The notes under the pieces: model-generated
Database searches by the model: none
The model's input: only the letters and a program-made list of their open reading frames with translations
Told to the model about the DNA's origin: nothing
Shown: in pieces, positions 41,401 through 53,919 of the stretch
Layout of the letters: the number at the start of each line of letters is the position of its first letter
How positions within the stretch are numbered: position 1 is the stretch's first letter
Translations under genes and position numbers: made by a program
Assembly: GCF_042453785.1 (NCBI RefSeq)
Contig: NC_091664.1
Coordinates: 5,568,501 to 5,632,500 of the forward strand
Origin: Malus domestica
Lineage: Eukaryota; Streptophyta; Magnoliopsida; Rosales; Rosaceae
Length of the DNA: 64,000 nucleotides
Direction of reading: 5' to 3'

Positions 41401-44400
41401 TTGGTGGCACCTGGAAAGTTAACATTTGTGACATGCTCCAAAAACGGAGAAATGATTCCTGCATTTTATGCAACAAAAGTTGAGTCTGCTGATCATTTGT
41501 TTCTTCACTGTCCGGTGGCTTTAAATCTATGGTTGAAGTTGTTTAGGGAGTTTGGTATCAGTTGGGTTTTACCCAGGGAATGTTATTCTTTTATGCTAGA
41601 GAAACATAAATTACTAGGAAAGGGGAAGAAAGCCAAGGTCTTATGGGGTTATGTAGTTTCAGCTATCTTTTGGGTCATTTGGATGGAAAGAAACATGCTC
41701 ATTTTTAGGACTGTGAAGTCAGTAGGAGGGAGGATCTTTGGGATAAAGTTCGGTTATGGTCATCTCTGTGGGCATCAGCTACTACACAATTTTGAGATTT
41801 TTGTTTTTCAGAACTTTGCATAATTGAAATGCTGCTATTAGTTAGTTTTGTGATGCCTTCCAAGTTTCTAAGTGTCAGGGTGATGCTGCTATTTATCCTG
41901 TTTTGTTTGTGCTTTTGCGGATTTCTTGTCCGCTCTTGTATTTTTAATGTTTCTTAAAAAAAACAATGCAATCTCATTCCCAATTATTTGTAGTCAGGTC
42001 ATGCTGATCCATGCTTCACCCATAGTGATCAAAACCCCACTAGAAGATCTCAAACTGTGATTAACGGTCCAGACAGGTTGAATCAATCAGAAATAATCTG
42101 GGTACCTAGTTCACCCCAGCTTATCTCCATAAAACCATACTAGCTTTTTATTCTTTTGATAGAAGGTTGATAGACGAATGAAAATTTATTTTAAAAGCAC
42201 TTAATTGTTTATGAGATTGTTAATTAGTCATTAACAATTGCATTACCTTTCTTATTCGTTCCTCTTCAACTTGATCAACACACTGCAATAAATTCTCCAA
42301 TGTGCCTGTCCACAGAAGTGAGATTATTTATTACTACCAAGCAATACAGTCCCTGTATCCAGTAACTCATTAGAAAAATTATCAAGCATATATACGGACA
42401 TGTAATAACAGGTGACTAGAAAAAATTATGTAATACAAAGGCGCAAACAAATTCGGTATTTAAAAAGCCATCTGTATTGAAATTTCAACTTACTGACTGT
42501 ACTAACAGAACAGGTTTGAAAGTCTAAGCTTTCTTGGCAATCATATAGAGCTTAAACATCGTAAAAATTTAGCATTACTTCAGTTGGAAAGAAGGGCTAC
42601 ACATTATTGGTGCATTTATTATTTATATTCTAGGTAGATGCAGATCAGCACTGCATTAAGCAGTTGGGCATTCAGGAAAGGCTATTACTGCTAGAACCAT
42701 GCAAGTTCAATTCCAAAAGAAAGTAAGAAGATGACATGTTTTACGCACCAAATTTAGTGATGAGTTGCACAGCATGAACATTTCCAATTCCATGGACTCC
42801 TGCAATTATAACAACCACGTTCAAAGCATAAATTCCATTGATCATTTTTCTCTAGGAAAATACAAAAAATTAAAAAAAATATATTTTTTGAAATTTCCAG
42901 AATCCTTTTCCAAAATTAGAGATTCTTATAAGCAATTGTTATTCATTAGAACTCCATTTTCTCCCCCGTTGCTGAACTAAAGGATAAGGATCCACTAACC
43001 ACTCATTCCATGCCCAAGTGAAAGTAGATTTCTGTCTTAAGTCATCAGTCATCAGTATGATGCCAAGAGAACTTGTGAAGATATCTACGATTTTTCTTCA
43101 TTCAAATCAACTCAATTACAACATTTTAAATAAACGCTCTTTTGCATTTCATTTTTAAAATATAAGGAATGCAGGATTGACACTTTTCCCAGGATGGACA
43201 TTGTTCTCGTATAAAAGTTTTGTCCTGAGGCTGATGAATGGCATCTCAAGCTACAGAAAAAGAAAAAAAAAATATCACTGAATTTCATCTCATCACTAGA
43301 AATACTCTTGTTATGCCATTCATCAAATATCATGCTATAACTAAATGTTTTCTGTAGCTTGAGATGCCATTCATGTTGACGAAATGGTATTCATAAAATA
43401 AAGCATCGAATATCATGCCATAACTAAATGCTAATAACTGGACGATTATCCTGTAAATTGTAAAAAAAAAACAGAAATAATCACTTTCCTCCCTTCTCAT
43501 TTGAATTTTCACAAAAAGCAAAACGAAAGTAACCTGGAATATTATCAGATTTGTCACCGACAAGCGAGATCACATCAACAAACTGAGAAGGTTGAAGGCT
43601 TCCATATTTTTCAGTAAAATCCTCCATTCCAAATGAAATCATACTGAGAAATCAGTAAACATACATCAGAGCTCAACTCTACTAATCCAAATAATAATAA
43701 ATAGAAAGATACATGACTACAAAGTTTGGGCCTTTAAATAACTTAAATCCTTTGCAAAACTGTCAAAAGAGAAAGAAAAAAAAAATGGTACACATCACCA
43801 TTTTCTTAACAAATTATCAAGAAATTGTGCTATTTTAATTAATTTAATGTACAAGAAAATAATACTGATGAATTCTGCCACAGTATGAGAACTTTATGTA
43901 TCCTAAACCGATCAGACCACTTTTTTCTTCGTTTTTTGTTTTTATTTTGAGCACAAAATTTTCTTTCATTTTTATATGTTTTCTGAAGAAACTTAAGAAT
44001 TTTGAGACAGTCAATTGCCACTTAATGATATATAGAATTAAAAAAGCAAGGAATAAACTGAGCGGCAGAGGTATTATATGCTAAACAATATTACATGAAT
44101 ATACGAAGTTAAATAAAAGCAAACATGCACAGATTTTAAGATTCTTATACATATTAGAACACACACTACTAAGTAAAGGTATTCAATAAGGTTACTTACT
44201 CAAAGCCACGTGGAGCAATTCGTAGAAGGCGCAATGAAGGAGATAGAATCTGAAAAAAGTCTTTGTCTGGGGAGACAACCCGTACCTGTCAAAATTCAGG
44301 TCAATAAGAAAATGACCGAGCAAAAGAACTCGTACGATTCTTTTCGAATTTCATACAACTATCACACTATGTTATCTGTATTAGAAAGCACATCTCCTCA

Positions 44401-47400
44401 TAAGTGCCTTTGCTAGAAGTGCAAGTATTAGAAATACATTGAACTTTTTATTAAAATCCAAGTGATTCCTAGAAAAAAACTTGGGAGTGCTTGCTGAAGG
44501 AGCACATGTCGGGTGCTTTTCCAGAAAGTGCTTCTATGAATCCAAAATACTTATAAGTTTTTCTACTAAATACAGTCAAAGCTTCTGGTTTATATGGGAA
44601 GTGCTTCTAAATGACTGAAAGTGCTTTTAGAGAAAATATTTTTGGGTTCAAAAGCACTTGAAGTGCTCTCTGCAAGAAGCACAAGTTAGGTGCTTCTTGC
44701 AGGAAGCACTTCAAGTGATTTTCCAGGATTAACTTGAATTTTTAGTACCAAGGATTGGTTTAAAAACATTTTCTCTAACTTCCCAAATGAGCCCAAAATG
44801 TCAGACTGCTAAACCATAAACAGTTTTGAGACAACGACTACAGAAAACTTGTTATTCACCCACTTCTAGATTACTAGCACAAACTATGAAACTGTTAAAT
44901 CACAAACAGTTTTGAGACAATGACTACAGCCAAACTTTTTACCAACCCGCTTCTAAACATTTGAACCCTTTTTGGGTTGTGACTAATGAAACAAGAATTC
45001 AGATTTGTTCTTAGTGTGTAACAAAAACAGAGAGAACACAAGATTCATTAGTCACAACCAAGCACAACCCTGGTTACAGAGATCACACAAAAAAGGTAGG
45101 AAACAATATATTATTTTCTTTCTAATTACAATTAATCTCCAACACTCTGGAGCTGAGCATAGATTGAAGTCCCACTTGACAATCAAAGTGACCTATTTTC
45201 ATATGGATAGAAATGAAATTTTGTTTGTACCAAAAAAAGAAACGAAATTTTGTTTAATCATTCTTGTGCACTGGGTACGACCTTTTTTTATTCTTTAGCT
45301 ACAACCAAAAATATAATCATACTGGGATAACATTAAGTATATTTAAAAAATAAATAAAGACATAGTTTTCTTTCATAAAATAACTTCAGAGTGTTACCTT
45401 GTACCCACTATCAACACTTCTAACAGCCAACGTTCCAATCACATCATCAGCTTCCACACCAGGCACCTGCCTTTGAGTAGACTCACGATCAATCACGATT
45501 CACAAGATACCTATGGGTCAACTGGTCATATAAAGCTGTGATATATAGCTATTACCTCAATCACCTTAATGGACATAGCCTTGATGGATGCTTTCAAGTA
45601 TTGGAGTCCCTGGACAATGGTATCAGGTGTAGGGGGGCGATTGCTCTTGTATGCGGGGTACAGAGTGTGACGAAAATTCAGGCCTTCAAATAAAATAAAG
45701 ATAATATTATGACACAACATAATCTCTTATTGTTTTAAAACAGAAGCTAACAAATATTAAGACAGAAAAATAATGGCGGGGCATCCAAGCTAAAAAAAAG
45801 GAGAACAAAGATATCAGTACATGCTAAGGTCAGAACTTACTTCACATGGTAAGCTTTAAATTACTTCAAGGTAAAGGTGTAAAAATGAAAAGATGAAATA
45901 CATGATATAAAGCAAAATGTGACTCTAACTAATGATGAACGATGGATAAACATTTCCCAATTTACCTCCCATGTGGGTCTAAGTCAATACGTGGAAGGGA
46001 AACAGGTCCTGGGTTTACTAGGTTCTATGGTAGGTACTATGTTCTATGGTACAGGGTAGGTTCTTGTGCAGATACTACACACATCATTAGGGTTACATAA
46101 TTGGGTGATAGTTTGGGCCATAGTTCATTTAAACTATAATCCAGAAAGGTTCAATTACTGTATAGCGTTACATATAGAAATTAACTTATGTTTATATATT
46201 ATATTTGTTAATAGATTAACAAACGGAGATTAATAGGAAAATAAATGATGCAGGCAAACCGACAAACAACCGTGACTTGCTTTCTCAGAACGGCCTACAA
46301 TCTCAACTCCAACATGCAAACCAAGGGAAAAAATAAAACAAAAGAAGCATACCTTTTCCTTTAAAACTTTCTTTGGATGAATTACAAGTTTGACCAAATG
46401 AAACTCCTGAAAAGAGAATGTCCGTCTTATCAAAATTGGGCTTGGAAAGACATGCTCCCCAACTTACACATTGAGTACACTATGTATGACTTCACTAGCT
46501 AAACCCAAGACTTTAGATGTATATAGCATTTAAAGAGCTAGATGGTGATTTAGAGTAGAGAATTTGGTACAGTAGAAGTAAATACAAAATATAAGAATAT
46601 CAATAACAAAATGAAGAGGCCAGCAAAGTTCGTATCGCACCATCATGGTCAAACACCACCTACATGAACAGATGAAGAAAAAAAAGAAGAAAAAACAAGT
46701 AATTAGTTGTGTTACAAGACAAAAGTGGGCGAATATGATATTCAGAAATTGAATAATACTCAAGGAGAACAAAACCAAACAAGGTTTAATGGCTCCATGT
46801 CCTACTTATAAATAAAACTATTTCTTAGAACCAATATCCGTATTCTATATGCATTCAAAAACATTTGACAGTTGAAACCACAAAAACTGAACAGCAATAA
46901 CCAGTTGATGGACAATGAGGTAAAGAAATAATTTGGGAGGGATACGATTCAATTAAGGAATTCAGTTAACTATGGCTTTCCGATTGGATTATAGAGCTAC
47001 TTAATTTGATGTAGTTGATCATCTAGCTCTTCAAGACATGTTTGCGTTATGAAATATTGAAGCCTCCCCAATGTTCTCTTTCTAGTCTTCCCCTCTCTTT
47101 CTCATCCTCATTCATTTCTCTCTTCTGTTTTCCCTACCAGTTCTGCAGTACTAATGCTTTTAAGTTTGTTAACCAAAGTAGAATGAGCCAATCAATAAAA
47201 AACACATGGTCAGCCAACACCGTAAAAATCGAGAGAGAACATGCATGCTAGAAGTCTAGAACCTACAAGTGAAATACAATGAAAATACACAAAATACGTA
47301 ATGGAATAAAATCATACCGCTACATGGGAAGGGATAAACATCAGGACATCAATTATCTGCAAGAAAATCAAATAACAGAAAAGGTCTTAGACCAGAAAAA

Positions 47401-48389
47401 TTCCAAATGATAAAAGACAATGTCTACTTTTGGTTTGGGTTCAACACATCCATAAAGACTTGTTATATAAAATTTATATACCCAGTTATAGCCCTTTAGA
47501 AAGGTCCACATAGACATTAATATGCTATATTTATCAGTATTTAGAGCAGGAATCAGATATCAGTGAAAAAGAAATTGTAACAGGAAAATTATCCTAATAG
47601 GAAGTTAGGAACCTGATACCCCATGGTTGTGCATATGGTCTAACTTAATCAAAAGATGCACAACCAAAACACTTCCAACTCAAACAAGTTACATCCTCAA
47701 AAAGCCCTGGAATGACATTATTTCAAAAATTATAAAATATATATCTTTTTAATTATTATTGGGATCAGGATGCCTCAATTGAATAGAAAAGAACAATAAA
47801 GTTTAATTTTTATTACACAATAATATATTTACACAACAATAAATGTATCTTTGCTGTTAACTCAACAATCAATGAGACATCACAACTTCTTGAGCATAAA
47901 ACTTTGCAACTGAAGAGGAGAATAGCATACGTTTTGGTTTTGTTCTTATTACAAGTACATGAAAAGAAAAAACAGCAAAAAATGCTCAACTCAACCATTT
48001 ATATAAACATCACTTACAAGAGAAAGTGCTGAGAAGATGGTCAACACCCAATCTCCATTTCCATCGGCATGTGACAAATGGCCATGATGCAGCTTTGCTA
48101 CTCTCATCAACGGAAACAAAGATTAGTGGATACCATTGAATGAAAAAAAAAAAAACAACATTAACGACATTCAAATCAGCTAAGTTTAGGATGACTATGA
48201 CTAAAAGTAACAGGTATCCCATAAAACCAAACTATCATACAACGGAAAATCTTAAGAATGTTCAAAAAAATTTCTTGTGCAAGGTTCAAAACATGCAGAA
48301 TCCGCCCGAATATAGAACTAACATATTGCACCAGCATTGCACAAGTAAAAATGTTGTATATCGAAAGTGATGAGAAAACCGCTAGTGTT

Positions 48390-48435
<46 letters not shown>

Positions 48436-48804
48436 TATACCAAGCAAAGGAAGGAATTGTAGAGCATACCTAAAAGCTTATAGTATGCTCTATAAATGAT
48501 GGATGTGCCGTCGATGAGCATTACTCTACCATCTGAAGGGTTTCTGTTCACTGTTTTCTCTTCACGCTTGAACAAAGTCGAAGCCAGCAGCATGTCCCGG
48601 CTTACTACTCCCTCACTTTTAGAGTAAAAGGCCGCCGCCGCGGCATCACCACTCTCACTAACAACTCCCGTTGAAGCCGAATTAAAACTACGATTGAATG
48701 TATTGCAGTAGCCCTAAAATTTATGAAAATAAATTCCGGTTAAAAAATACGAGAAATTGGAAATTCAGAAGCTTGCCCAAGAACAAATTAGCTAGCATAT
48801 AATA

Positions 48805-48840
<36 letters not shown>

Positions 48841-49083
48841 TATATATATATATATATGCATATGTATGTGTATATCAAACAGCAGCAATTGCAAGAGTGA
48901 CTTGTTAAAGGTAATTTATACCTTATGGGAAATTAGGGGAGAAAATCGGAGTGAATTTGGAGATTGAATGCTGCTTCTTCTTCTTCTTGTTCCTACGAAT
49001 CTGAGAGTGAAGCTTCTCCATTTCCAGAGGGAAAGGGATTGAGTATTGTGAAGCAGCCAAGAGTGCGAGTGACACCAGGCCAT
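38404..49083 (-). CDS. Organellar-type 5'-3' exonuclease (451 aa, 15 exons)
   Basis: Exons: 49083-48922, 48713-48470, 48100-48018, 47356-47318, 46659-46641, 46406-46353, 45683-45556, 45466-45398, 44285-44200, 43643-43534, 42799-42749, 42305-42247, 40402-40358, 39139-39065, 38535-38404. They total 1356 nt, all in phase. The protein is related to the 5'-3' exonuclease (flap nuclease) domain of bacterial DNA polymerase I without the polymerase. Metal-binding and active-site motifs are present: RVMLIDGTSIIYRAYYKLL, VVFDHDG, RHTLYPAYKSNRPPTPD, PGVEADDVIGTLA, VSPDKDFFQIL, and VGDKSDNIPGVHGIG (helix-3-turn-helix). The first about 80 residues are Arg/Ser-rich, a likely organelle targeting sequence. 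I chose the ATG at 49083; the frame upstream has only a TTG. It likely removes primers or flaps in organelle DNA. Confidence 0.93.
39305..39420. mobile_element. Small MITE in an exonuclease intron (116 bp)
   Basis: Inverted ends GGGTGCTGTTATTGGCACTC (left) and GGGAGCTGTTATTGGCATTC (right complement), flanked by AAATAAA on both sides (39298-39304 and 39421-39427). Superfamily uncertain. Confidence 0.75.
40791..41965 (+). mobile_element. L1-type LINE fragment in an exonuclease intron
   Basis: Three ORF pieces (40791-41168, 41158-41388, 41401-41823) read as the end of plant LINE ORF2. Seen are FVLGKGDRIRFWEDIWLGK, then a SGSFSVKSYCGFL-type region and the zinc-binding reverse-transcriptase-associated segment with ESADHLFLHCPVALNLW. 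One frameshift (near 41160) and a TAG at 41386 break it. An A-rich end at 41957-41963 marks the 3' tail. It is 5'-truncated, as LINEs usually are, and opposite to the host gene. Confidence 0.88.
43234..43374. repeat. Foldback with perfect 26-bp arms in an exonuclease intron
   Basis: 43234-43259 and 43349-43374 are exact reverse complements (core GGCATCTCAAGCTACAG), with an 89-bp loop. The loop-side phrase ATATCATGCTATAACTAAATG recurs at about 43411-43431 as a near copy. Confidence 0.9.
44440..44810. mobile_element. MITE-like palindromic repeat in an exonuclease intron
   Basis: Many copies of AAGTGCTT and its complement form a self-complementary region, with a right end CTTCCCAAATGAGCCCAAAA of the same type as 13255. 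Ends and target duplication are not clear. Confidence 0.5.
48391..48437. repeat. Compound (CA)n(TA)n microsatellite
   Basis: About 12 CA units followed by about 10 TA units in the intron between exons 2 and 3 of the exonuclease gene. Confidence 0.95.
48808..48864. repeat. (TA)n microsatellite with TATGCATA interruptions
   Basis: A long TA run in the first exonuclease intron, punctuated by TATATGCATA palindromes. Confidence 0.9.
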
Positions 49084-50319
49084 CGCCTGCGCTCTGCCGC
49101 TCTGCCAGTCGGTCACGACTCGCTCCAAATCACAAAGGCCGCAAGCTTTGGCTCCGCACAGAAAACAGCATCACATCCTCCCGCCTGTCCCACTAAACAT
49201 CGTCTTCTCAGAGGGACTTCCAGTTATACCCTCGGTGAAATAGGGCAGTTTTGCCACCGTCTTGCCTTAAAATCACTGTTATGCCCACCCGCTAATTTAT
49301 TTTCCCACCCATAAAAAAATTTAGAACAAAAAATTACCCTTAAAACAAAAAGAGCTGAAATTTTTTTATTACTTAACTCATCAAAACGTGTAACTATAGT
49401 CTTATTCATCAATTCTGTTAAATTTTCAGTCAAAATGATGTCACGCACGTGAGGTCAGAATCAAGGGGCTAATATCGGAAGCTAAATGAAAAAATTGTAG
49501 AAATTGTACATAAACTTTAACTCAATTGGAGAAATGTTTCCTCAACTTTAATCCAATTGGACCAATGGTGCTTCAACTTTAACCCATTGTAGCAATGATT
49601 CTTCCAACATGACTCATTCCAACGGAAGTTCTGACGAAACAGACCATAACTGCACATTTTGAGGAGTTAAGGGACCAGTGGTCATGGATTTTTAGTTAAG
49701 AGACCATTGTTCTTGTTTGGTTAAAATTGAAGGATCATTGCTACAATTTCCCGAAACGAAAAATTACGCATAAATCATTAGATTGTACACTTTTAATGAT
49801 TAAAATGTATTAATAAATCCAATTAATTTCTTTTATTTATTCTATATCTATATCTATATACTAGCCTCTTGTCACACACATACGCATGTGGCAATTGGCC
49901 TTTTTATATTTTTTTATTTAAATAATTAATTTACATATTTAAAAAAAATTAAGAAGGTTTTGTTTTTGTTTTTTTTTTCTATAATTTTAAATATTAAAAT
50001 CATTCAAAATAAAAATATGGTTAAATACTTTAGCTTCTTTTGGTTCAATTGTAATTTATGAAATTCTTAAAGGACAATTTATGGTATTTTAAATGTTTCA
50101 CCATTTTAGGGTGATCACTTTATACATATAGATAATGGAAAAAAACAAAAAAAAAAGTGAAGCTTTCATAATACTCAAATTATCCTTCTTTTATTAGAAT
50201 TAAAAAAATATAAGTGGTTCATTATTTTTCAAAATATATTTTAATAAAAAACTAAATTAAGACAATAAAACAACTAATTGCCATAATACTAGCATTTGCA
50301 TGCACACTTTGTGTGGATG
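49084..50319. other. Exonuclease upstream region and AT-rich DNA, possible MITE 49492-49755
   Basis: The exonuclease promoter should lie just right of 49083. The block 49492-49755 begins AAATTGTAG and ends CTACAATTT with related inner text, so it may be an old inverted-repeat element. The remainder is AT-rich without a gene. Confidence 0.4.
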
Positions 50320-50899
50320 AAGACTGTTGATGCACAAAACAGGAGGGGTCTTGGAACAACGTAAATCTGACTGTGAATCTACAAGAAAGTAAATAACACA
50401 AGATATATCATGGTTCACCCCAAGGTTTGGGCTACGTCCACACTGATATTGTATTTCTGAGATGATTGTGAGGGGGAGAGCCTCTGTAATATGAGAATGA
50501 GGCTTTGAGATAATGAGGGGGTTTGCTCTGAATATGAGAGACCTGAGGATTGTGAGGGTGAGGAGACCCTTTTATATAATAAGGGCTCATCCCCTTTTTA
50601 CATATTTGCCAATTCCTTTATTACATAATTACATTTGAGTCCCCCGAGTATTTATACGAGATCTAAATACAGAGGCCCTAAGTATGGTACAAACAGTAGT
50701 CCCCCAAGTCTTCAGTCAAGAGAGTCTTTTGGATAGAGACTTGAAATTCAGTCCATGTGTGGGCTAAAGTAACTATATGTCGTCTAGAACTGATACTCGA
50801 TATGAGGCGGTGCTCAATTTGAAATGATGCTCAACTAGAAGTAGCACATGTTGCGAGACTGCTCTGCTTGTGGCTTATGTTGCCTTGGTTGGTTCGGCT

Positions 50900-51225
50900 T
50901 GTGGCATTGAAGGTGAATGAGTCCCTTTTATAGAATAAGGGCTTGCTCCTCAATACATAAGTGATGGGTTAGGAGTGATGCTCGCGGCGAAGCGATTACT
51001 CAGCTGGCGGCGATGCTCTCTAATGATGGTGAGAGAGTCCATTTTATAGAATAAGGGTTCGCTCTTCAATACATAATTGATGGGTGCTCTCTAATAAAAG
51101 TGAGGGAGTCCCTTTTATAGAATAATGACTCACTATTCAATACATAAGTGATAGGTGCTCTCTAATGAAAGTGAGGGAGTCCCTTTTATAAAATAAGGGC
51201 TCGCTACTCAATACATGAATAATGG
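50900..51225. repeat. Diverged tandem repeats around CTTTTATAGAATAAGGGCTCG
   Basis: Four copies of a GAGTCCCTTTTATAGAATAA-type phrase, followed by GCTC..CAATACATAA.TGATGGG, at about 50920, 51028, 51105 and 51176. The last three have similar spacing. Confidence 0.75.
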
Positions 51226-51394
51226 GTTAAGTCTCCCGAGTATTTTTCATGAAGCCCAGTTGAGGCCCAATATATGGTACATAATGTAGTTCCCTAAGTT
51301 TTCGGTCAATAAAGTCTGTTAGATGGAGACTTCAAATTGAATCCATGTATGGGCTGAAGTGGGGGTTGTTCGGATGCGGTATTTGTATACCCTG

Positions 51395-51570
51395 CACTGA
51401 AGCTTTGTAGATGAAGTTTTAAAGCTAGAACTCTGTAAATGAAGCTTTTGAAGTTAGAGCTCTGTAAATGAAGCTTTTGAAGCTAGAGCTCTGAAATGAA
51501 GCTTTTGAAGCTGGAGCTTTTGTAAATGAAGTTTTTGAAGCTAGAGTTCTGTAAATGAAGCTTTTGAAGC
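51395..51570. repeat. Tandem repeats of about 34 bp (GTAAATGAAGCTTTTGAAG)
   Basis: Five or six imperfect units, each with TGTAAATGAAGCTTTTGAAG followed by CTAGAGCTC. Confidence 0.8.
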
Positions 51571-51780
51571 TGATTGACATGAGTGATGCTCATGAATGTT
51601 TATGTTGATTGACATGAGTGATGCTCATGGATGTTGACATGAGTGATGCTCATGAATGTTGACATGAGTGATGCTCATGAATGTTGACATGAATGATGGT
51701 CATAAATGTTTATGTATGATTGACATGAGTGATGCTCATGAAATGTTTATGTATGATTGGCATGAGTGATGCTCATGTAT
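51570..51780. repeat. Tandem repeats with GACATGAGTGATGCTCATG
   Basis: At least seven copies of the palindrome-containing phrase ATGAGTGATGCTCAT, spaced 29 to about 45 bp apart. Confidence 0.85.
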
Positions 51781-51925
51781 AATTTTGGAGTACTGGACGT
51801 ACTTTTGATCATCTGGTTGGTGGTAATAGCGACAGGCTACCGAATAATTTTGGAGTACTGAACGTACTTTTGATCACCTGGTTGGTGGTAATAGCGGCAG
51901 ACTGTCGAATAATTTTGGAGTCATA
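51781..51925. repeat. Two 71-bp tandem units
   Basis: AATTTTGGAGTACTG.ACGTAC begins two near-identical copies, with a third partial start at about 51909. Confidence 0.85.
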
Positions 51926-52647
51926 GGGCTTTGCTCTTTTGGGCATATGAGCATTCGCTCTCCACATAACATTGCAGCCCATTACTTTGGGCTTGCCGTT
52001 TTTTTTAATTTAATTTTTTATTTTTTTATTACCCTCTGATGGGGTTATACATATGTCTCTGAAATATAAGAAAAGTAAATTACATCATTAAAAAATAAAT
52101 CCGACTTTCTGCTCAATGGGTCATGCCCATAATTTCATCACCACTGCAATTATGTATGTTTTTTTTATCTTCTTTTGCTTTCTGCTTTTGTTTTTGTTTT
52201 TCCACTGTACTCTCTCTGTCTCTTCACCTAGCAGACAAAAGGAATCATAATAATAGGAAGATCTTTTGCTTTTCTTCTTTTCTCTTTTCCTTTTTCTTTT
52301 CACTTTGTTCCCACTACTTTTCTCTTTCGGCCTGGTTGTTGCTGGGACCTTGTCCCCATCCCAATTCCAACCACAGCAGACCACTGGAATCTTAGACTGG
52401 ATGAAGCAGAAGGCAGGGCCGCCGTTGCTTGGAGGCTTACCCATGACAGCTCTCTTTCTCTCTCAGGTCAAATGGAGGAATCATGTTGGCGATGTTTCAA
52501 ACCACAAAGGCCTCCCCTGGTTGGAAATTGAGGATGTGCGATGGGTAACCATTTGGGAAGGGTTGCGGGATCGTCGACATATGGAAGGGTTGCGGGATCG
52601 TCTCGTGTCACTAAGAGATTTGAATCAGAGTATGAGGCTTTATTAAA

Positions 52648-52992
52648 TTACCTATGCCTTCGATTGGATCCAAACAGTGATGAAAACCCATTGCATCCCA
52701 AACAAGATAAGCCCTTTGAGCTGTAGTACTCATCGCAGGGCTCGAAAGCCGAGCAGGTGGTTGTAAGGCCCTGAATGCTGGATCCATTGAACGTAGAAAT
52801 CAGGCCCTTCTGGAATTCGCCAATAAAGCTATTACATTTGGACGGCAGCCTCCTTCTTTCGGCACATTTTGACCGCCTCCGGGAGGAGTTGAGCATAGAT
52901 GGCCTGGCAGAGCAGTCTCTGTCGCACGTGACCGACATGCAAGCAGCCACCAGCCACGTGCAGAGCGGAGATGCAACAGAGGAGGCAGCCAT
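52648..52992 (-). pseudogene. KASII: Captured KAS II (FAB1) exon 1 fragment
   Basis: The minus ORF starts MAASSVASPLCTWLVAACMS, a close match in my memory to the plastid-targeting start of plant beta-ketoacyl-ACP synthase II, which elongates 16:0-ACP to 18:0-ACP. It also keeps SSIQGLTTTCSAFEPCDEYY and the SSLFGSN end of that exon. It then stops at TAA after a GT that could be a truncated splice donor (CATAG then GTAATT). The condensing-enzyme domain is absent. 53000-53300 looks like its former 5' untranslated leader. It lies within the LTR element, same strand. Confidence 0.8.
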
Positions 52993-53367
52993 GGGGGACG
53001 ACGACGATGATAACCTAGATGCTCAAATCGGAAAATAAAAAAACCCAATTGGGGTAAATCGATTTGGAGTAACCCCAGACATGAAAAGCTCGCAGGAATG
53101 GCAATCTGCGCCCGTATTGGGAAGAGAAAGAAAGGTGGAGAGAGAACCCCGAGAGAGTTAAAGGGTATATGAGGGAGATGGAAGAGAGAGAAATAGTGGT
53201 TTGATGGAGGAGGTGGTGAAAAAGTCGAAGTGAATCGGTGGTGGTAGCATTCGATATTGTATGTCGTTGTGCTTTAAAATTGTTCGAGACAAGACGAGAC
53301 TTCTCCTGCAGCCTCGTGCAGCAGATCCTAGGTGGCGTTAAGCTTGAGCCCGGCCCGGCCAGCCACA

Positions 53368-53655
53368 TCACCAATCGTCACTCTCCCTCCACAAGCGTCC
53401 ACAACTTTTAGGTTGGTGAGTAGGCTGCAGCGAGGACTGTGCGAGGTGGCGAGTGAGCCCGGCGAGGAAGTCCTCCTCATCACTGTTGCTGCTGCTTCCC
53501 TCAGTCTTGGTGGAGCTCACCACGGACTCGATAGCGGAGTTCTGCGCCAAGACAAGAGTATGACCACAACAGATGGTCTCGCCCAGTATGAGCCTTGCAA
53601 GCAAGAGCAGAGTTCCCCCTACTGGAACCAGGGTGGCAATTGCCAAAAAATTTGA
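53368..53655 (-). pseudogene. Chimeric fragment: oleosin hairpin start plus a second gene piece
   Basis: From about 53690 the minus strand reads YPFEVGKSSRPQ, then FLAIATLVPVGGTLLLLARL, which matches the first half of the oleosin membrane hairpin (seed oil-body coat protein). The match ends abruptly after GETI. The same frame then continues with a different segment, SNSDEEDFLAGLTRHLAQSS, resembling an uncharacterised plant nuclear protein I cannot name. The proline-knot half of oleosin is missing, so neither piece can function. Confidence 0.65.
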
Positions 53656-53669
53656 AGCTGAGGAGCCAT

Positions 53670-53919
53670 TTTGAGGACGGGAGCTTTTCCCGACTTCGAA
53701 TGGGTAGTGTTATTGTTGGTCATACTGGTAATGAATTTGGTAACCTTGGTGTTGTGGGTTGTTGAACTGGATGTGACTTTGGTAACCCTGGTGCTTTGAG
53801 GACGAAAGCTTTTCCCGACTTCGAAAGGGTAGTGTTGTTGTTGGTTATACTGGTAGTGAGTTTGGTAACCTTGGTGTTGTGGGTTGTTGAACTGGATGTG
53901 ACTTTGGTAACCTTGGTGC
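53670..53919. repeat. 125-bp tandem duplication
   Basis: Copies at 53670-53794 and 53795-53919 differ at only a few bases. The minus strand encodes Gln/His/Tyr-rich text (HQGYQ..., HYQYDQQ). Because 125 is not a multiple of three, the duplication shifts frame. Confidence 0.85.

Noticed and set aside
52121..52444. Lys-rich minus-strand ORF of 107 codons
   Set aside because: Low-complexity Lys/Arg text from an A-rich tract; no family match and no selection evidence.
52775..53038. 87-codon plus-strand ORF with an Asp-rich end
   Set aside because: Complementary to the KAS II-like exon, which matches a known family on the minus strand.
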